A stretch of 64,000 bases of DNA from Paramesorhizobium deserti (GCF_001558695.1 NZ_LNTU01000034.1:310001-374000), one strand, 5' to 3'. Positions 54,234 to 64,000 are shown, numbered from the stretch's first letter. The notes: generated by a model from the letters alone, not told the origin. Translations and numbers: made by a program.

Positions 54234-54416
54234 TCAGCCTTCCTTCGGCGTCAGAACCTGACGGCCGCGATACATGCCGGTCTTCAGGTCGATATGGTGC
54301 GGGCGGCGCAGTTCGCCGGAGTTCTTGTCTTCGACATAGGTCGGAGCCTTCAGCGCATCGGCCGAACGGCGCATGCCGCGCTTCGACGGAGAGGTTTTTC
54401 GTTTAGGTACAGCCAT
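54234..54416 (-). CDS. rpmF: Ribosomal protein bL32
   Basis: A 60-residue protein [20 protein letters not shown] to [10 protein letters not shown], the bL32 pattern. No cysteines, so also of the zinc-free kind, as bL32 usually is in this group. Follows mtgA on the minus strand by 167 bp. Confidence 0.95.
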
Positions 54417-54583
54417 GGATTCTGCTCCACTGATCAGTCAACAAAGGTCCGGCCCGGCTCCGGCGGAGCCTGTCACATCGGACAAAATTCCGGAAAGTTC
54501 GCGTGCCTATACACGCAACCGGACTGTTTGACCAGCGTAATCAGCAAATTATTTGTCATTTGCCATACGGTTTTACGTCGTTT

Positions 54584-55333
54584 CTATTGCAGGCAGCCGA
54601 CATAGGCGCCCGCCCGTTGCGCCCGCGCCTCGACGACACGGGCCACGCGCTGCATCGCCCGGCTGGGCTTTGCCGGGTTGCGCAGGATCGGATTGGGCAG
54701 CGTCACCGCGAGATAGGCCGCCTGCCGCGCCGTAAGCTGTGAAGCCGAGCGCCCGAAATGATGCTGGGCGGCCGCCTCCGCGCCATAGATGCCCGGCCCC
54801 CATTCGGCGATATTCAGATAGATCTCCATGATGCGCCATTTCGGCAATATCAGGTCGGCCACGACTGCAAGCGGCAGCTCGATCGCCTTGCGGATGAAGG
54901 AACGGCCGTTCCAGAGAAAAAGGTTCTTCACCGTCTGCATGGTGACGGTCGAGGCGCCGCGCATTCTTTCGCCGTCCACCACATCGGTGATCACCGCATT
55001 GAGCTGACGCCAGTCGATGCCCGAATGACCGCAGAACTGGCCGTCCTCCGATACCATCACCGAATTGACGAGGACGGGCGACATCTCTTCGATCGGCATC
55101 CAGCGCCGGTCATAGCCGTTGAGCGTCGCCAGATCCTTCAGCATCAGCGTCGAGACGGGATGCACGAACGGGATCAGATAGATGAAAAGCAGAAAAACAG
55201 GCGTGGCGGCGAGGACCAGAATGATACGCACGAGATTGCGAAAAAGCCGCGAGTGAATCGGATCGGCCAGATAGCCTCTGCCACTCCTGTTCCTGACCAC
55301 AACTTTCGCCAATTGTTCTGCCCGGTTCCACAC
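54584..55333 (-). CDS. mtgA: Monofunctional peptidoglycan glycosyltransferase
   Basis: A 249-residue protein with one N-terminal membrane helix ([21 protein letters not shown], about 37-57) and a family 51 transglycosylase domain: [17 protein letters not shown] holds the catalytic glutamate, [21 protein letters not shown] the second conserved motif, [21 protein letters not shown] the third. Polymerises lipid II glycan strands at the outer face of the inner membrane. Confidence 0.94.
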   Translation of the reverse strand: MWNRAEQLAKVVVRNRSGRGYLADPIHSRLFRNLVRIILVLAATPVFLLFIYLIPFVHPVSTLMLKDLATLNGYDRRWMPIEEMSPVLVNSVMVSEDGQFCGHSGIDWRQLNAVITDVVDGERMRGASTVTMQTVKNLFLWNGRSFIRKAIELPLAVVADLILPKWRIMEIYLNIAEWGPGIYGAEAAAQHHFGRSASQLTARQAAYLAVTLPNPILRNPAKPSRAMQRVARVVEARAQRAGAYVGCLQ

Positions 55334-55531
55334 TTGTCTCCGACATAGAGCATTCCGGGCGAAGATTGAACCCGTCTACTTGGAATAAGCCCGCTTATCC
55401 CGCTGGATCGGGCCGGTTTTCGCGCGAACCTGCCGTGTCGATTATCCCACTACAATACAGTTCCGTGAAAAAGCTTCATGCATCAATACGGACCAGTTGA
55501 CCGGCGCGTGGCTTTCGTCCATGCCGAATTC

Positions 55532-56452
55532 ATGGTGACCGATATTCTCCGCCCCGATTTCGAGACCGCCCTGGCGATCCGCGCCCGCTCCGTGGAAGCG
55601 GCGTTGGAGAAGCTCCTCGACGACCGTGTGCGCAATGGCGAGATCGTGCGTCCGGACCGCCTCATGGCGGCGATGCGCCACGGCGTTTTGAATGGCGGCA
55701 AGCGGCTCCGCCCCTTCCTGGTGATGGAAAGCGCAGCGCTTTTTGCCGCCGACAAGGAGCCCGCACTGCGTGTCGCAGCCGCACTGGAGTGCATCCACTG
55801 CTATTCGCTGGTGCATGACGACCTGCCGGCCATGGACAATGACGATGTCAGGCGCGGCCAGCCGACCGTGCACAGGGCTTTCGACGAGGCGGCCGCCATC
55901 CTGGCGGGCGACAGCCTGCTCACCTATGCGTTTGAGATCGTCGCCAGCGATGAGACGGAGCTCCCGGCCTCGACGCGGACGAAGCTCGTCGCAGCGCTCG
56001 CCCGCGCAGCCGGGCACGGCGGCATGGCGGGCGGACAGGTGCTCGATCTCGCCGCCGAAACCCGCAAGCCGGACGAGGCTGGTATCATCACCCTGCAGGC
56101 GATGAAGACGGGCGCGCTTATCCGTTTTGCCTGCGAGGCCGGAGCCATCATCGGCAATGCCACACCGGAGGACCGCGAGCGCCTGGCCGAATATGGCGCG
56201 GCGATCGGCCTCGCCTTCCAGCTTGCGGACGACCTGCTCGACGTCACCTCAGACGCGGCGGCCATGGGCAAGGCGACGGGCAAGGATGCGGCGGCCGGCA
56301 AGGCGACGCTGGTCTCGCTGCACGGGGTGGAATGGACGAAGAAACAGCTGCAGGGTCTTGTCGAGCAGGCCGAGATGCTGCTCGAGCCTTTCGGCGCCGA
56401 TGCGGCGCTCCTGAAGCAGGCGGCGCGCTTCATCGCGGACAGGCAGAGCTAG
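55532..56452 (+). CDS. ispA: Polyprenyl diphosphate synthase (farnesyl/geranylgeranyl type)
   Basis: A 306-residue enzyme: NGGKRLRPFLV binds isopentenyl diphosphate, HDDLPAMDNDDVRRG is the first aspartate-rich motif and FQLADDLLDV the second. A smaller residue pattern near the first motif fits short-chain (C15-C20) products; the exact chain length is not certain. Start placed at MVTDILRP; an in-frame ATG at 55478 would add 18 residues with a weak ribosome site. Confidence 0.9.
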   Translation: MVTDILRPDFETALAIRARSVEAALEKLLDDRVRNGEIVRPDRLMAAMRHGVLNGGKRLRPFLVMESAALFAADKEPALRVAAALECIHCYSLVHDDLPAMDNDDVRRGQPTVHRAFDEAAAILAGDSLLTYAFEIVASDETELPASTRTKLVAALARAAGHGGMAGGQVLDLAAETRKPDEAGIITLQAMKTGALIRFACEAGAIIGNATPEDRERLAEYGAAIGLAFQLADDLLDVTSDAAAMGKATGKDAAAGKATLVSLHGVEWTKKQLQGLVEQAEMLLEPFGADAALLKQAARFIADRQS

Positions 56453-56911
56453 TCAGGCATCCTCTTCCCGCACCTTGACGATGATCACATTGTCGGCGGA
56501 AAGCAGGCGTCCATCCTGCGCCCGCACGTCGAGCGGCGCCACATCTAGCCCCGTGAGACTGTCCACGAGACGGGAATGCGGCTCGTCGGGCGCGAAGAGA
56601 TGTTTCTCGCCCCATTGGCGCAGAGCGACGATCACCGGCAGCAGATCGCGCCCCTTGGGCGTGAGCCTGTATTCCTGATGCGCGCCGCCCTTCGGATCAG
56701 GCACTGCCTGCAGGATACCCTCGCCCGTTAGCTTGCGCAGACGATCCGCCAGAATGTTGCGGGCGATGCCGAGATTTTTCTGAAAGGCGCTGAACCGCTT
56801 CACCCCGTCAAAGGCCTCGCGCACGATCAGAAGCGACCACCAGTCGCCGATGACATCCAGCGACCGCGCGCTCGGGCAATAATCCCCCTTCAGACTCTTC
56901 TTGCGGACCAT
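56453..56911 (-). CDS. HxlR-family transcriptional regulator
   Basis: A 152-residue winged helix protein: CPSARSLDVIGDWWSLLIVREAFDGVKRFSAFQKNLGIARNILADRLRKLTGEGIL is the HxlR domain with its N-terminal cysteine. AGGAGA before 56911 sets the start. It lies divergently from an MFS gene, with paired GGTTNCATTTTAAAACC-like palindromes between, so it probably represses itself and the transporter in response to a chemical signal sensed through that cysteine. Confidence 0.92.
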   Translation of the reverse strand: MVRKKSLKGDYCPSARSLDVIGDWWSLLIVREAFDGVKRFSAFQKNLGIARNILADRLRKLTGEGILQAVPDPKGGAHQEYRLTPKGRDLLPVIVALRQWGEKHLFAPDEPHSRLVDSLTGLDVAPLDVRAQDGRLLSADNVIIVKVREEDA

Positions 56912-56931
56912 TCGGCTTTCTCCTGAATTAT

Positions 56932-56985
56932 GGTTGCAATATAAAACCTTTTTCGCTACAAGCAAAATGGTTTCATTTTAAAACC
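56932..56985. promoter_or_regulatory. Paired HxlR operators
   Basis: GGTTGCAATATAAAACC (56932-56948) and GGTTTCATTTTAAAACC (56969-56985), 37 bp centre to centre, each an interrupted palindrome GGTT-N9-AACC. They fill the 91-bp divergent promoter region between the HxlR gene and the MFS gene. Confidence 0.7.
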
Positions 56986-57002
56986 AAGCTGCGGAGTTCC
57001 TC

Positions 57003-58241
57003 ATGTCTGCTTCATCCGACGCGGCGGCGATGCCGTCCGCGAACCCTGACGTGCGTCCGGTGCTCTCTTCCGCCACGCTCCTGCTCTTCGCGATGGCCGG
57101 CGGCCTTGCGGTGGCGAATGTCTATTTCGCCCATCCGCTGCTCGACGTGATGGCCGACGATCTCGGCCTGTCGCGCGCCACGGCGGGGCTGATCGTCGCC
57201 GCGAGCCAGGTCGGCTACGCGCTCGGCCTCGTCTTTCTGGTGCCGCTCGGCGATCTTTTCGACCGGCGCAAGCTGATCGTCGGCCATTTCCTCCTGTCGG
57301 CCATCGCTCTCCTGTCCATCGGGTTTGCCGCAAATTCAGCCTTGCTGCTCGTCTCCATGGGTGTGATGGGCCTGCTCGCGGTCGTCACCCAGGCGCTTGT
57401 CGCCTATGCTGCAAGCCTCGCCGAGCCGGCGCGGCGCGGCCATGTGGTCGGCATCGTGACCAGTGGCATCGTGCTTGGCATATTGCTGGCCCGCGCCGTG
57501 GCGGGTGCGCTGACGGATGTGAGTGGCTGGCGCAGTGTCTATTTGAGTTCGGCCGTCCTCACCCTGCTGATCGGCCTGGCGCTCTGGCGCAGCCTGCCTC
57601 GCCAGACCCGCCAGCCCGCCGGCCTCTCCTATCCGGCGCTGATCCTGTCGCTGGCAACCCTATTCGGCGAGGAGCCGGTGCTGCGCATCCGCGCCATCAT
57701 CGCCATGCTGATCTTCGCTAACATCACCACGCTGCTTGCGCCGCTGGTGATGCCGTTGAGCGCCCCGCCGTTTGAATTGAGCCACGCGCAGATCGGCCTC
57801 TTTGGCCTCGCCGGCGCGGCGGGCGCACTGGCTGCCTCACGGGCCGGCGGTATTGCCGATCGCGGTTACGCTCAACACATGACGGGCATCGCGCTTCTCA
57901 TGATGCTTCTCGCCTGGGGGCCGATCGCCCTGCTGGGGACTTCGCTTTGGTGGCTGATTGCCGGGGTGCTGGTCATCGATTTCGGCCTGCAGGCGGTGCA
58001 TGTCACCAATCAGGCCATGATCTACCGCGTGCGCCCGGAAGCGCAGAATCGGCTGACCGCTGCCTATATGGTCTTCTACTCAATCGGCAGCGCCGGCGGC
58101 TCCGCCGTCTCCACATGGGTCTATGCCCATGCCGGCTGGAACGGCGTCTGCCTGCTTGGCGCCGGCATCAGCCTTTTCACGCTCGGCTTCTGGGCTGCGA
58201 CCCTTCGGACAACGCCGCAGGCCGCCACGCGGGCCTTGTAG
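57003..58241 (+). CDS. MFS transporter (drug efflux type)
   Basis: A 412-residue twelve-helix carrier: FAHPLLDVMADDLGLSRATAGLIVAASQVGYALGLVFLVPLGDLFDRRKL is the first-half start and loop 2-3 motif of the efflux (DHA/CmlA-like) branch. Divergent from an HxlR repressor, which supports an inducible export role. Substrate unknown. Confidence 0.9.
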   Translation: MSASSDAAAMPSANPDVRPVLSSATLLLFAMAGGLAVANVYFAHPLLDVMADDLGLSRATAGLIVAASQVGYALGLVFLVPLGDLFDRRKLIVGHFLLSAIALLSIGFAANSALLLVSMGVMGLLAVVTQALVAYAASLAEPARRGHVVGIVTSGIVLGILLARAVAGALTDVSGWRSVYLSSAVLTLLIGLALWRSLPRQTRQPAGLSYPALILSLATLFGEEPVLRIRAIIAMLIFANITTLLAPLVMPLSAPPFELSHAQIGLFGLAGAAGALAASRAGGIADRGYAQHMTGIALLMMLLAWGPIALLGTSLWWLIAGVLVIDFGLQAVHVTNQAMIYRVRPEAQNRLTAAYMVFYSIGSAGGSAVSTWVYAHAGWNGVCLLGAGISLFTLGFWAATLRTTPQAATRAL

Positions 58242-58254
58242 CTCTCGACGAGCG

Positions 58255-58317
58255 ACGAACGTCCGGCAGGACAGAGGGGGGCGTTTCGCGCCAGCGGTCA
58301 ATCCCCCTCTGCACCGA
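58255..58317. repeat. Short palindromic repeat related to the 39566 element
   Basis: CAGAGGGGGGCG and, 30 bp later, CCCCCTCTG form an inverted pair between convergent MFS and ispG genes; GGCAGGACAGAGGGGGGCG resembles the right arm end of the element at 39566-39828. Confidence 0.5.
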
Positions 58318-58325
58318 CCCTGAAA

Positions 58326-59651
<1,326 letters not shown>

Positions 59652-59803
59652 TCAACTCCCGGTCATTCCCGTTGATGGCAATTTTATATTCAAGCTTTAA
59701 CATCTTGCCGAGAAACCGTCACCCCAGCATTATGCGCTGCAACATGACTGCCCGGTAAGATGAAAAACCGATGACGCCGGGCACAAGGGAGGACGGCGAC
59801 AAG

Positions 59804-60586
59804 ATGACTGCACGCAAGACCGCCATAATCACGGGCTCCAATTCCGGCATCGGCCTCGGCATCGCCCACGCGCTCGCCGCCGGCGGCCACGATATCGTGA
59901 TCAATTCCTTCACCGATCGTGACGAGGATCACGCCCTTGCCGAGCTCATCGGCAAGGAACATGGCGTCAAAGCCCTCTATATCAAGGCCGACATGAGCAA
60001 ACCGGAGGAATGCCGCACCCTCGTCGCAAACACGGCTTCCACCTTCGGCAGCGTCGATATCCTCGTCAACAATGCCGGCATCCAGCATGTCGCGTCCGTC
60101 GAGGAATTCCCGGTCGAGAAATGGGATGCGATCATCGCCATCAATCTCACCTCGGCCTTCCACACCGTCGCCGCTGCCGTGCCCCTGATGAGGGCGGCCG
60201 GATGGGGCCGCATCATCAATATCGCCTCCGCTCACGGCCTGCGCGCCTCCCCGTTCAAATCGGCATATGTGGCCGCCAAGCACGGGATCGTCGGCTTCAC
60301 CAAGGCGGTGGCGTTGGAGTTGGCCGAACAGAAGATCACCAGCAACGCCATCTGTCCCGGCTATGTGCTGACGCCGCTCGTCGAAGCCCAGATCCCCGAT
60401 CAGATGAAGACCCACAATATGGACCGGGAGACGGTGATCCGCGAAGTGATGCTCGATAAGCAACCGACCAAGCAGTTCGTCACCACCGAGCAGATCGGTG
60501 CCCTCGCCGCCTTTCTCTGCACCGACAATGCGGCGCAGATCAACGGTACGACGCTGTCGGTCGATGGCGGCTGGACCGCGGAATAA
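59804..60586 (+). CDS. bdhA: 3-hydroxybutyrate dehydrogenase
   Basis: A 260-residue SDR: ITGSNSGIGLGIAHALA, NNAGIQHVASVEEFPVEKWDAIIAINL, HGLRASPFKSAYVAAKHGIVGFTK (active-site tyrosine and lysine) and PGYVLTPLVEAQIPDQ are specific to D-3-hydroxybutyrate dehydrogenase. It oxidises the monomer released from polyhydroxybutyrate, so it complements phaA-phaB in the same window. GGGAGGA about ten bases upstream sets the start; 11 upstream codons in frame excluded. Confidence 0.93.
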   Translation: MTARKTAIITGSNSGIGLGIAHALAAGGHDIVINSFTDRDEDHALAELIGKEHGVKALYIKADMSKPEECRTLVANTASTFGSVDILVNNAGIQHVASVEEFPVEKWDAIIAINLTSAFHTVAAAVPLMRAAGWGRIINIASAHGLRASPFKSAYVAAKHGIVGFTKAVALELAEQKITSNAICPGYVLTPLVEAQIPDQMKTHNMDRETVIREVMLDKQPTKQFVTTEQIGALAAFLCTDNAAQINGTTLSVDGGWTAE

Positions 60587-60598
60587 GGGCGCAATGCC

Positions 60599-61816
60599 TC
60601 ACGCGTCCTGGGTAACCGCCTCTTCATGCGCGCCTGCATCTGCATAGCGCGCCAGTCCTGACAGCGCCAGAACGACAGCCAGAAGCAGCGGCAGTGTGGC
60701 GAATACGGCAGAAAAGCCCGTATGCTCGGCTATGAAACCGATGGTCGATGGCGCGAACAGGATGCCGGAATAGCCGAGCGTCGTGGCGATCGACAGGCCG
60801 ACGCCCGGCGCCATCCCCGGCAGATTGCCGGCGATCGAGAAGGCGATCGGCACCATGTTGGAAATGCCGATCCCGCAGAGCGCGAAGCCGACAATGACCA
60901 TCAGCGGATCGGGCGCGAAGCTGGCAGCCAGCATGCCGATGATCGCCGTCACGGTGCAAAGCCGGAGCGTCAGCACGGCGCCGAGCCTGTCGCGCACCAG
61001 ATCGCCCGCAAAGCGCATCACCGCCATGGTGAGCGAGAAAGCGGCGAAGCCGAGGCCGGCAATACTGGTCGTCGCCCCCAGATCCTGCATGAGATAGAGC
61101 GCACTCCAGTCGAGCACCGCGCCTTCCGGCACCATCGAAAACAACGCCATCAACCCTACCAGCCAGGGCAGCGGCTGCAATGGCAGGCGGAAGCGCGTCG
61201 GCGTATCCGCATGATGCACCGGGCGGTCGGCATGAACCATCGGCCAGGCTATGGCCAGCATGACGACTGCCATCACGGTCGCAACCGCCGCATGCACTGT
61301 CGTGCCGAGATGCTCGATGAGATAGCCCCCGATGCCCGCGCCGATGAGGCCGCCCAGGCTCCAGAAGGCGTGGCAGGAAGACATGATGGCGCGGCGCATC
61401 TTCCGCTCCACCGCCACCGCATTGGCGTTCATGGCGACATCCATGCCGCCGACGAAACCGCCGAAGAGAAAGAGCGCCACCGCGGCGGCCGGCACGTTCT
61501 GCGTGAATGTCAGCGCCAGAATGGAGGGCAGCAGCAGAACTGCCGTTATTTTGGAAACCCGCGCCCCGCCGAGCCGCGCGATCTGCATTCCCGCCACCGG
61601 CATCATCACCAGCGACCCGATGCCGAAGACGAGGATCATCAGCCCCAACTCGCCCTTGCTCAGATCAAGCCGCTCGGCGAATTCCGGTATTTTCGGCGCC
61701 CAGTTTCCGACCATGAAGCCGTTCATGAGGAAGAGCAGCCATACGGCCAGCCGCTCCTTCGGCAGGTAGCCGGACCGGCCCGTTTCGGCTCGCGGCATGT
61801 CCACGCGCATTTCCAT
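60599..61816 (-). CDS. MFS transporter (YbjJ/fucose permease-like)
   Basis: A 405-residue twelve-helix carrier: LLFLMNGFMVGNWAPKIPEFAERLDLSKGELGLMILVFGIGSL is the N-terminal pattern of the YbjJ-like and FucP-like branch. GGAGAAG before 61816. It follows the DeoR gene by 89 bp on the same strand, so its substrate is probably the sugar or polyol-type ligand the regulator senses; which one is unknown. Confidence 0.9.
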   Translation of the reverse strand: MEMRVDMPRAETGRSGYLPKERLAVWLLFLMNGFMVGNWAPKIPEFAERLDLSKGELGLMILVFGIGSLVMMPVAGMQIARLGGARVSKITAVLLLPSILALTFTQNVPAAAVALFLFGGFVGGMDVAMNANAVAVERKMRRAIMSSCHAFWSLGGLIGAGIGGYLIEHLGTTVHAAVATVMAVVMLAIAWPMVHADRPVHHADTPTRFRLPLQPLPWLVGLMALFSMVPEGAVLDWSALYLMQDLGATTSIAGLGFAAFSLTMAVMRFAGDLVRDRLGAVLTLRLCTVTAIIGMLAASFAPDPLMVIVGFALCGIGISNMVPIAFSIAGNLPGMAPGVGLSIATTLGYSGILFAPSTIGFIAEHTGFSAVFATLPLLLAVVLALSGLARYADAGAHEEAVTQDA

Positions 61817-61845
61817 TCTCTTCTCCGTTAAACTTTCACGGCCCA

Positions 61846-61914
61846 GCGCATGATCCCGAACCGAAGGTCAGCGTCAGCAAAAAGTTGCAGACTTTTCGGG
61901 CAAGATCATGCGGC
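61846..61914. repeat. Palindromic repeat between the DeoR and MFS genes
   Basis: GCATGATCCCGAA (61848-61860) and TTCGGGCAAGATCATGC (61894-61911) form a near palindrome around about 35 bases. This is a common palindrome type in Rhizobiales. The TGA stop of the DeoR gene lies in its right arm. Confidence 0.7.
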
Positions 61915-62673
61915 AAAAATGACTTCGACGCCTAGCGCCTCGATATCCCTGATTGTCTCGGCTGCCGTATCCTGTTCAACGACGAGCCTGCCACATTCCG
62001 CCATCGCGATCACGTCATGCGGCGCGGCCGTGCCCAGCTTCTCCGCCGTTGCCGTCGTCATGACAGAGCGACTGCGCCGCGCGATCACCCGCTTTAACTC
62101 GGCATCCTCCAGATGGAACGCCGTGATGCCGGCTTGCGCCTCGACCCCGCAGGCGCCGAGGATGCAGAGATCAGGCCGCAACAGCGCCACATCGCTCAAC
62201 GCCTTGCCGCCGACCGCCGCGCCAACCCGCCGGTCGACCGTACCGCCGATGAGGATGAGATCAACCTTATCCATCAAAGCCGAAGCGATGAGCGGCGCAT
62301 TGGTTGCGACCGTAATGCCCGAGATGGACGAAATCTCCCGCGCAATCGCCAGATTTGTCGAGGATGCGTCGAGGAACACGAGCATCCCCTGCTCGATGAA
62401 TTGCACGGCGGCACGAGCGAGTGAGTGCTTGCGCTCCGGCTGCTCCGCGGCGCGTTCCATAAAAGGCGCCGTCGGTGGAACCGGCGCCAATGCGCCGCCA
62501 TAGACCCGCCGGCAAAGGCCGGCGGCCGCCATTTCCCTCAGATCACGCCGGATCGTGTCTTCCGAAACCGAAAATTCAAGCGCCAGATCGCCCGCCAGCA
62601 CTCGACCGGATGTCGCCAGCTTCTCGCGGATGCGGACCTGCCGCTCCTGGACCAGAAAATCGGATGCATTCAT
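61906..62673 (-). CDS. DeoR/GlpR-family transcriptional regulator
   Basis: A 255-residue protein: ERQVRIREKLATSGRVLAGDLALEFSVSEDTIRRDLREMAAAGLCRRVYGGAL is the DeoR helix-turn-helix (about 9-62), and the rest is the sugar-phosphate-isomerase-like effector domain (ALAPVPPTAPFMERAAEQ, TNAPLIASALMDKVDLILIGGTVDRRVGAAVG, DLCILGACGVEAQAGIT). Start at MNASDFL; a codon 15 bp upstream is possible. Tandem 10-bp repeats precede it. The last codons and stop lie in a palindromic repeat. Confidence 0.92.
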   Translation of the reverse strand: MNASDFLVQERQVRIREKLATSGRVLAGDLALEFSVSEDTIRRDLREMAAAGLCRRVYGGALAPVPPTAPFMERAAEQPERKHSLARAAVQFIEQGMLVFLDASSTNLAIAREISSISGITVATNAPLIASALMDKVDLILIGGTVDRRVGAAVGGKALSDVALLRPDLCILGACGVEAQAGITAFHLEDAELKRVIARRSRSVMTTATAEKLGTAAPHDVIAMAECGRLVVEQDTAAETIRDIEALGVEVIFAA

Positions 62674-62690
62674 GGGTAATCTCTTCAATC

Positions 62691-62720
62691 ATGCATGTTT
62701 GTGCACGTTTATGCATGTTG
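62691..62720. promoter_or_regulatory. Three tandem 10-bp operator repeats upstream of the DeoR gene
   Basis: ATGCATGTTT, GTGCACGTTT and ATGCATGTTG follow each other at exactly 10-bp steps, 18 bp upstream of the DeoR start codon. One helical turn per repeat is a typical arrangement for cooperative DeoR-family binding, so autorepression is likely. Confidence 0.6.
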
Positions 62721-62771
62721 TTCATACCTGCATCCGATGCGCCTGGCAAGCGCTGTTGCGGTTCGCCAGTT

Positions 62772-64000
62772 TCACCCGTAGACGATCAGCAGATCCTTCG
62801 CGTCGATCTGGTCCCCGGCGCGGACCAGCACTTCCGCGATCACGCCATCTTTCTCCGCGTGGATGGCGGTTTCCATCTTCATGGCCTCGATGGAGACAAG
62901 CACGTCGCCGGCCTTCACCGGCTGGCCTGCCGCAACGGCAATGGTCGAGATGATTCCGGGCATTGGCGCGCCGACCTGATTGTCGTTTCCGGGCTCCGCC
63001 TTGCGCCTGGTCCCGTTGCCCGTCGCGCCATGCGCCCGATCCGGCACCTTGACGCGGCGCGGTTGGCCGTTCAGCTCGAAGAACACGGTGACCATGCCCT
63101 TCTCGTCGGTATCGCTCATCGCCTGGTTGCGGACGACCAGCGTCTTGCCGCGCTCGAGATCGACGAAGACCTCCTCCTCCTGCGCGAGTCCGTAGAAATA
63201 GACCGGCGTCGGCAGCACACTCGTCGGGCCGTAGGTTTCACAAGCGAGTGCATAATCGGTGAAGACCTTGGGATACATCAGATAGGAGGCGAACTCCTGG
63301 TCGCTGATCTTGCGCCCGAGCTTCTCCTCGATCTCCTTGCGCTCCTTGTCGAGATCGGCGGGGGCGAGCAATGAGCCCGGCCTGACCGTGAATGGCTTCT
63401 CGCCCTTGAGCACCTTCTTCTGCAAGGCCTCCGGCCAGCCCGATGGCGGCTGGCCAAGATCGCCGCGCATCATCGAGACGACCGAATCCGGGAAGGCTAT
63501 GTCCTTCTCCGGGTTCTCCACATCGGCGACGGTCAGGTCCTGGCTGACCATCATCAGCGCCATGTCGCCGACGACCTTGGAGGACGGCGTGACCTTGACG
63601 ATATCGCCGAACATGCGGTTCACATCGGCATAGGCCTGCGCCACCTGATGCCAGCGGGTCTCCAGCCCCAGCGAGCGTGCCTGCTCCTTGAGATTGGTGA
63701 ACTGGCCGCCCGGCATCTCATGGAGATAGACCTCCGATGCCGGCCCCTTCAGATCGCTCTCGAAGGCTGCATATTGGGTGCGCACCGCCTCCCAGTAGAA
63801 GGAGATCTTGCGGATCCAGACGGGATCGAGGCCGGGATCGCGCTCGGTGCCGGAGAGCGCCTCGACGATCGAACCGAGGCAAGGCTGCGAGGTGTTGCCG
63901 GAGAGCGCATCCATTGCCGCATCGACCGCATCGACATCCGCCTCCACCGCGGCGAGTACGGTGGCCGCCGAAATGCCTGATGTATCGTGGGTGTGGAAAT
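62772..64000 (-). CDS. pyc: Pyruvate carboxylase, C-terminal part (gene runs off the right edge)
   Basis: About 409 residues of the C-terminal portion. HTHDTSGISAATVLAAVEADVDAVDAAMDALSG ends the carboxyltransferase barrel, followed by the TQYAAFESDLKGPASEVYLHEMPGGQFTNLKEQARSLG (conserved carboxyltransferase stretch) and the biotinyl domain with the EAMKMET motif whose lysine is biotinylated. It makes oxaloacetate from pyruvate. The biotin carboxylase half is outside. The gene precedes the DeoR gene by 98 bp on the same strand. Confidence 0.95.
   Translation of the reverse strand, partial: FHTHDTSGISAATVLAAVEADVDAVDAAMDALSGNTSQPCLGSIVEALSGTERDPGLDPVWIRKISFYWEAVRTQYAAFESDLKGPASEVYLHEMPGGQFTNLKEQARSLGLETRWHQVAQAYADVNRMFGDIVKVTPSSKVVGDMALMMVSQDLTVADVENPEKDIAFPDSVVSMMRGDLGQPPSGWPEALQKKVLKGEKPFTVRPGSLLAPADLDKERKEIEEKLGRKISDQEFASYLMYPKVFTDYALACETYGPTSVLPTPVYFYGLAQEEEVFVDLERGKTLVVRNQAMSDTDEKGMVTVFFELNGQPRRVKVPDRAHGATGNGTRRKAEPGNDNQVGAPMPGIISTIAVAAGQPVKAGDVLVSIEAMKMETAIHAEKDGVIAEVLVRAGDQIDAKDLLIVYG

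Noticed and set aside
62691-62730. CRISPR-like short tandem repeats
   Set aside because: Units are 10 bp with no spacers; fits a regulator operator.

Overview
The window is ordinary, gene-dense chromosome of an alphaproteobacterium of the order Hyphomicrobiales (Rhizobiales), most like the Brucellaceae/Phyllobacteriaceae. The evidence is the set of alphaproteobacterial marker genes (TrcR/DUF1013, GapR/DUF2312, CarD, a SUV3-type helicase, RpoH2 with an EcfG-type promoter, PhaR, BioR) and the many palindromic intergenic repeats typical of this order. I see no prophage, transposase, CRISPR array, tRNA or rRNA. Both ends are cut genes: a flavoprotein dehydrogenase at the left (3' part) and pyruvate carboxylase at the right (3' part, minus strand).

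Layout. 1-9.7 kb: flavoprotein tail, ABC exporter, rpmE, yebC, a secreted metallo-beta-lactamase-fold protein, a biotin module (bioR, bioY, DUF1284) with two BioR boxes, a TerC-like protein, YmdB phosphodiesterase, 5-formyl-THF cyclo-ligase, a 6S RNA, zapA and a DUF4164 gene. 10-16.5 kb: the central-carbon set tkt, gap, a glycolipid-binding-domain gene, pgk, fba. 16.5-25.8 kb: a dispersed repeat, a short membrane protein, prpE, a short-chain dehydrogenase, a DUF1127/DJ-1/YafY-type regulator group, trcR, a phytase-like esterase with a Pho box, a quinone oxidoreductase. 25.8-37.5 kb: small DUF1192 and DUF465 proteins, an MFS carrier, purEK, rpmJ, a TPR protein, pyk, DUF1036, N-formylglutamate amidohydrolase, gapR, an ABC-F ATPase, a glycine-zipper lipoprotein. 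37.5-42.2 kb: thiamine module (thiamine diphosphokinase; TPP riboswitch-thiB-thiP-thiQ). 42.4-50.2 kb: M48 protease, rpoH2, carD, fdxA, S4-domain protein, SUV3-like helicase. 50.2-64 kb: an intergenic duplication rich in GANTC sites, phaB-phaA with divergent phaR, a GlcG-like protein, rpmF, mtgA, a prenyl diphosphate synthase, an HxlR regulator/MFS pair, ispG, bdhA, a DeoR regulator with an MFS gene, and pyc.

How it works together. Much of the window is cofactor supply and carbon flow: biotin import (BioY, controlled by BioR) feeds biotin enzymes such as the Pyc at the right edge; thiamine import and pyrophosphorylation feed transketolase; tkt-gap-pgk-fba-pyk is the triose phosphate trunk; phaA-phaB-phaR and bdhA handle polyhydroxybutyrate storage and recovery. 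Stress and cell-cycle regulators (RpoH2, CarD, GapR, TrcR, 6S RNA) lie between them.

No new multi-gene system is evident. The most interesting material is intergenic: a palindromic repeat inserted in the P3 arm of the TPP riboswitch, a 69-bp perfect inverted repeat inside the thiBPQ operon that may supply the thiP start site, an apparently leaderless bioR promoter overlapped by its own operator, several regulator-adjacent operator pairs, and a duplicated, GANTC-rich block upstream of the SUV3 helicase gene. Coordinates of start codons were adjusted by family N-termini and ribosome binding sites; all functional names rest on recognising protein families by eye, without database searches.
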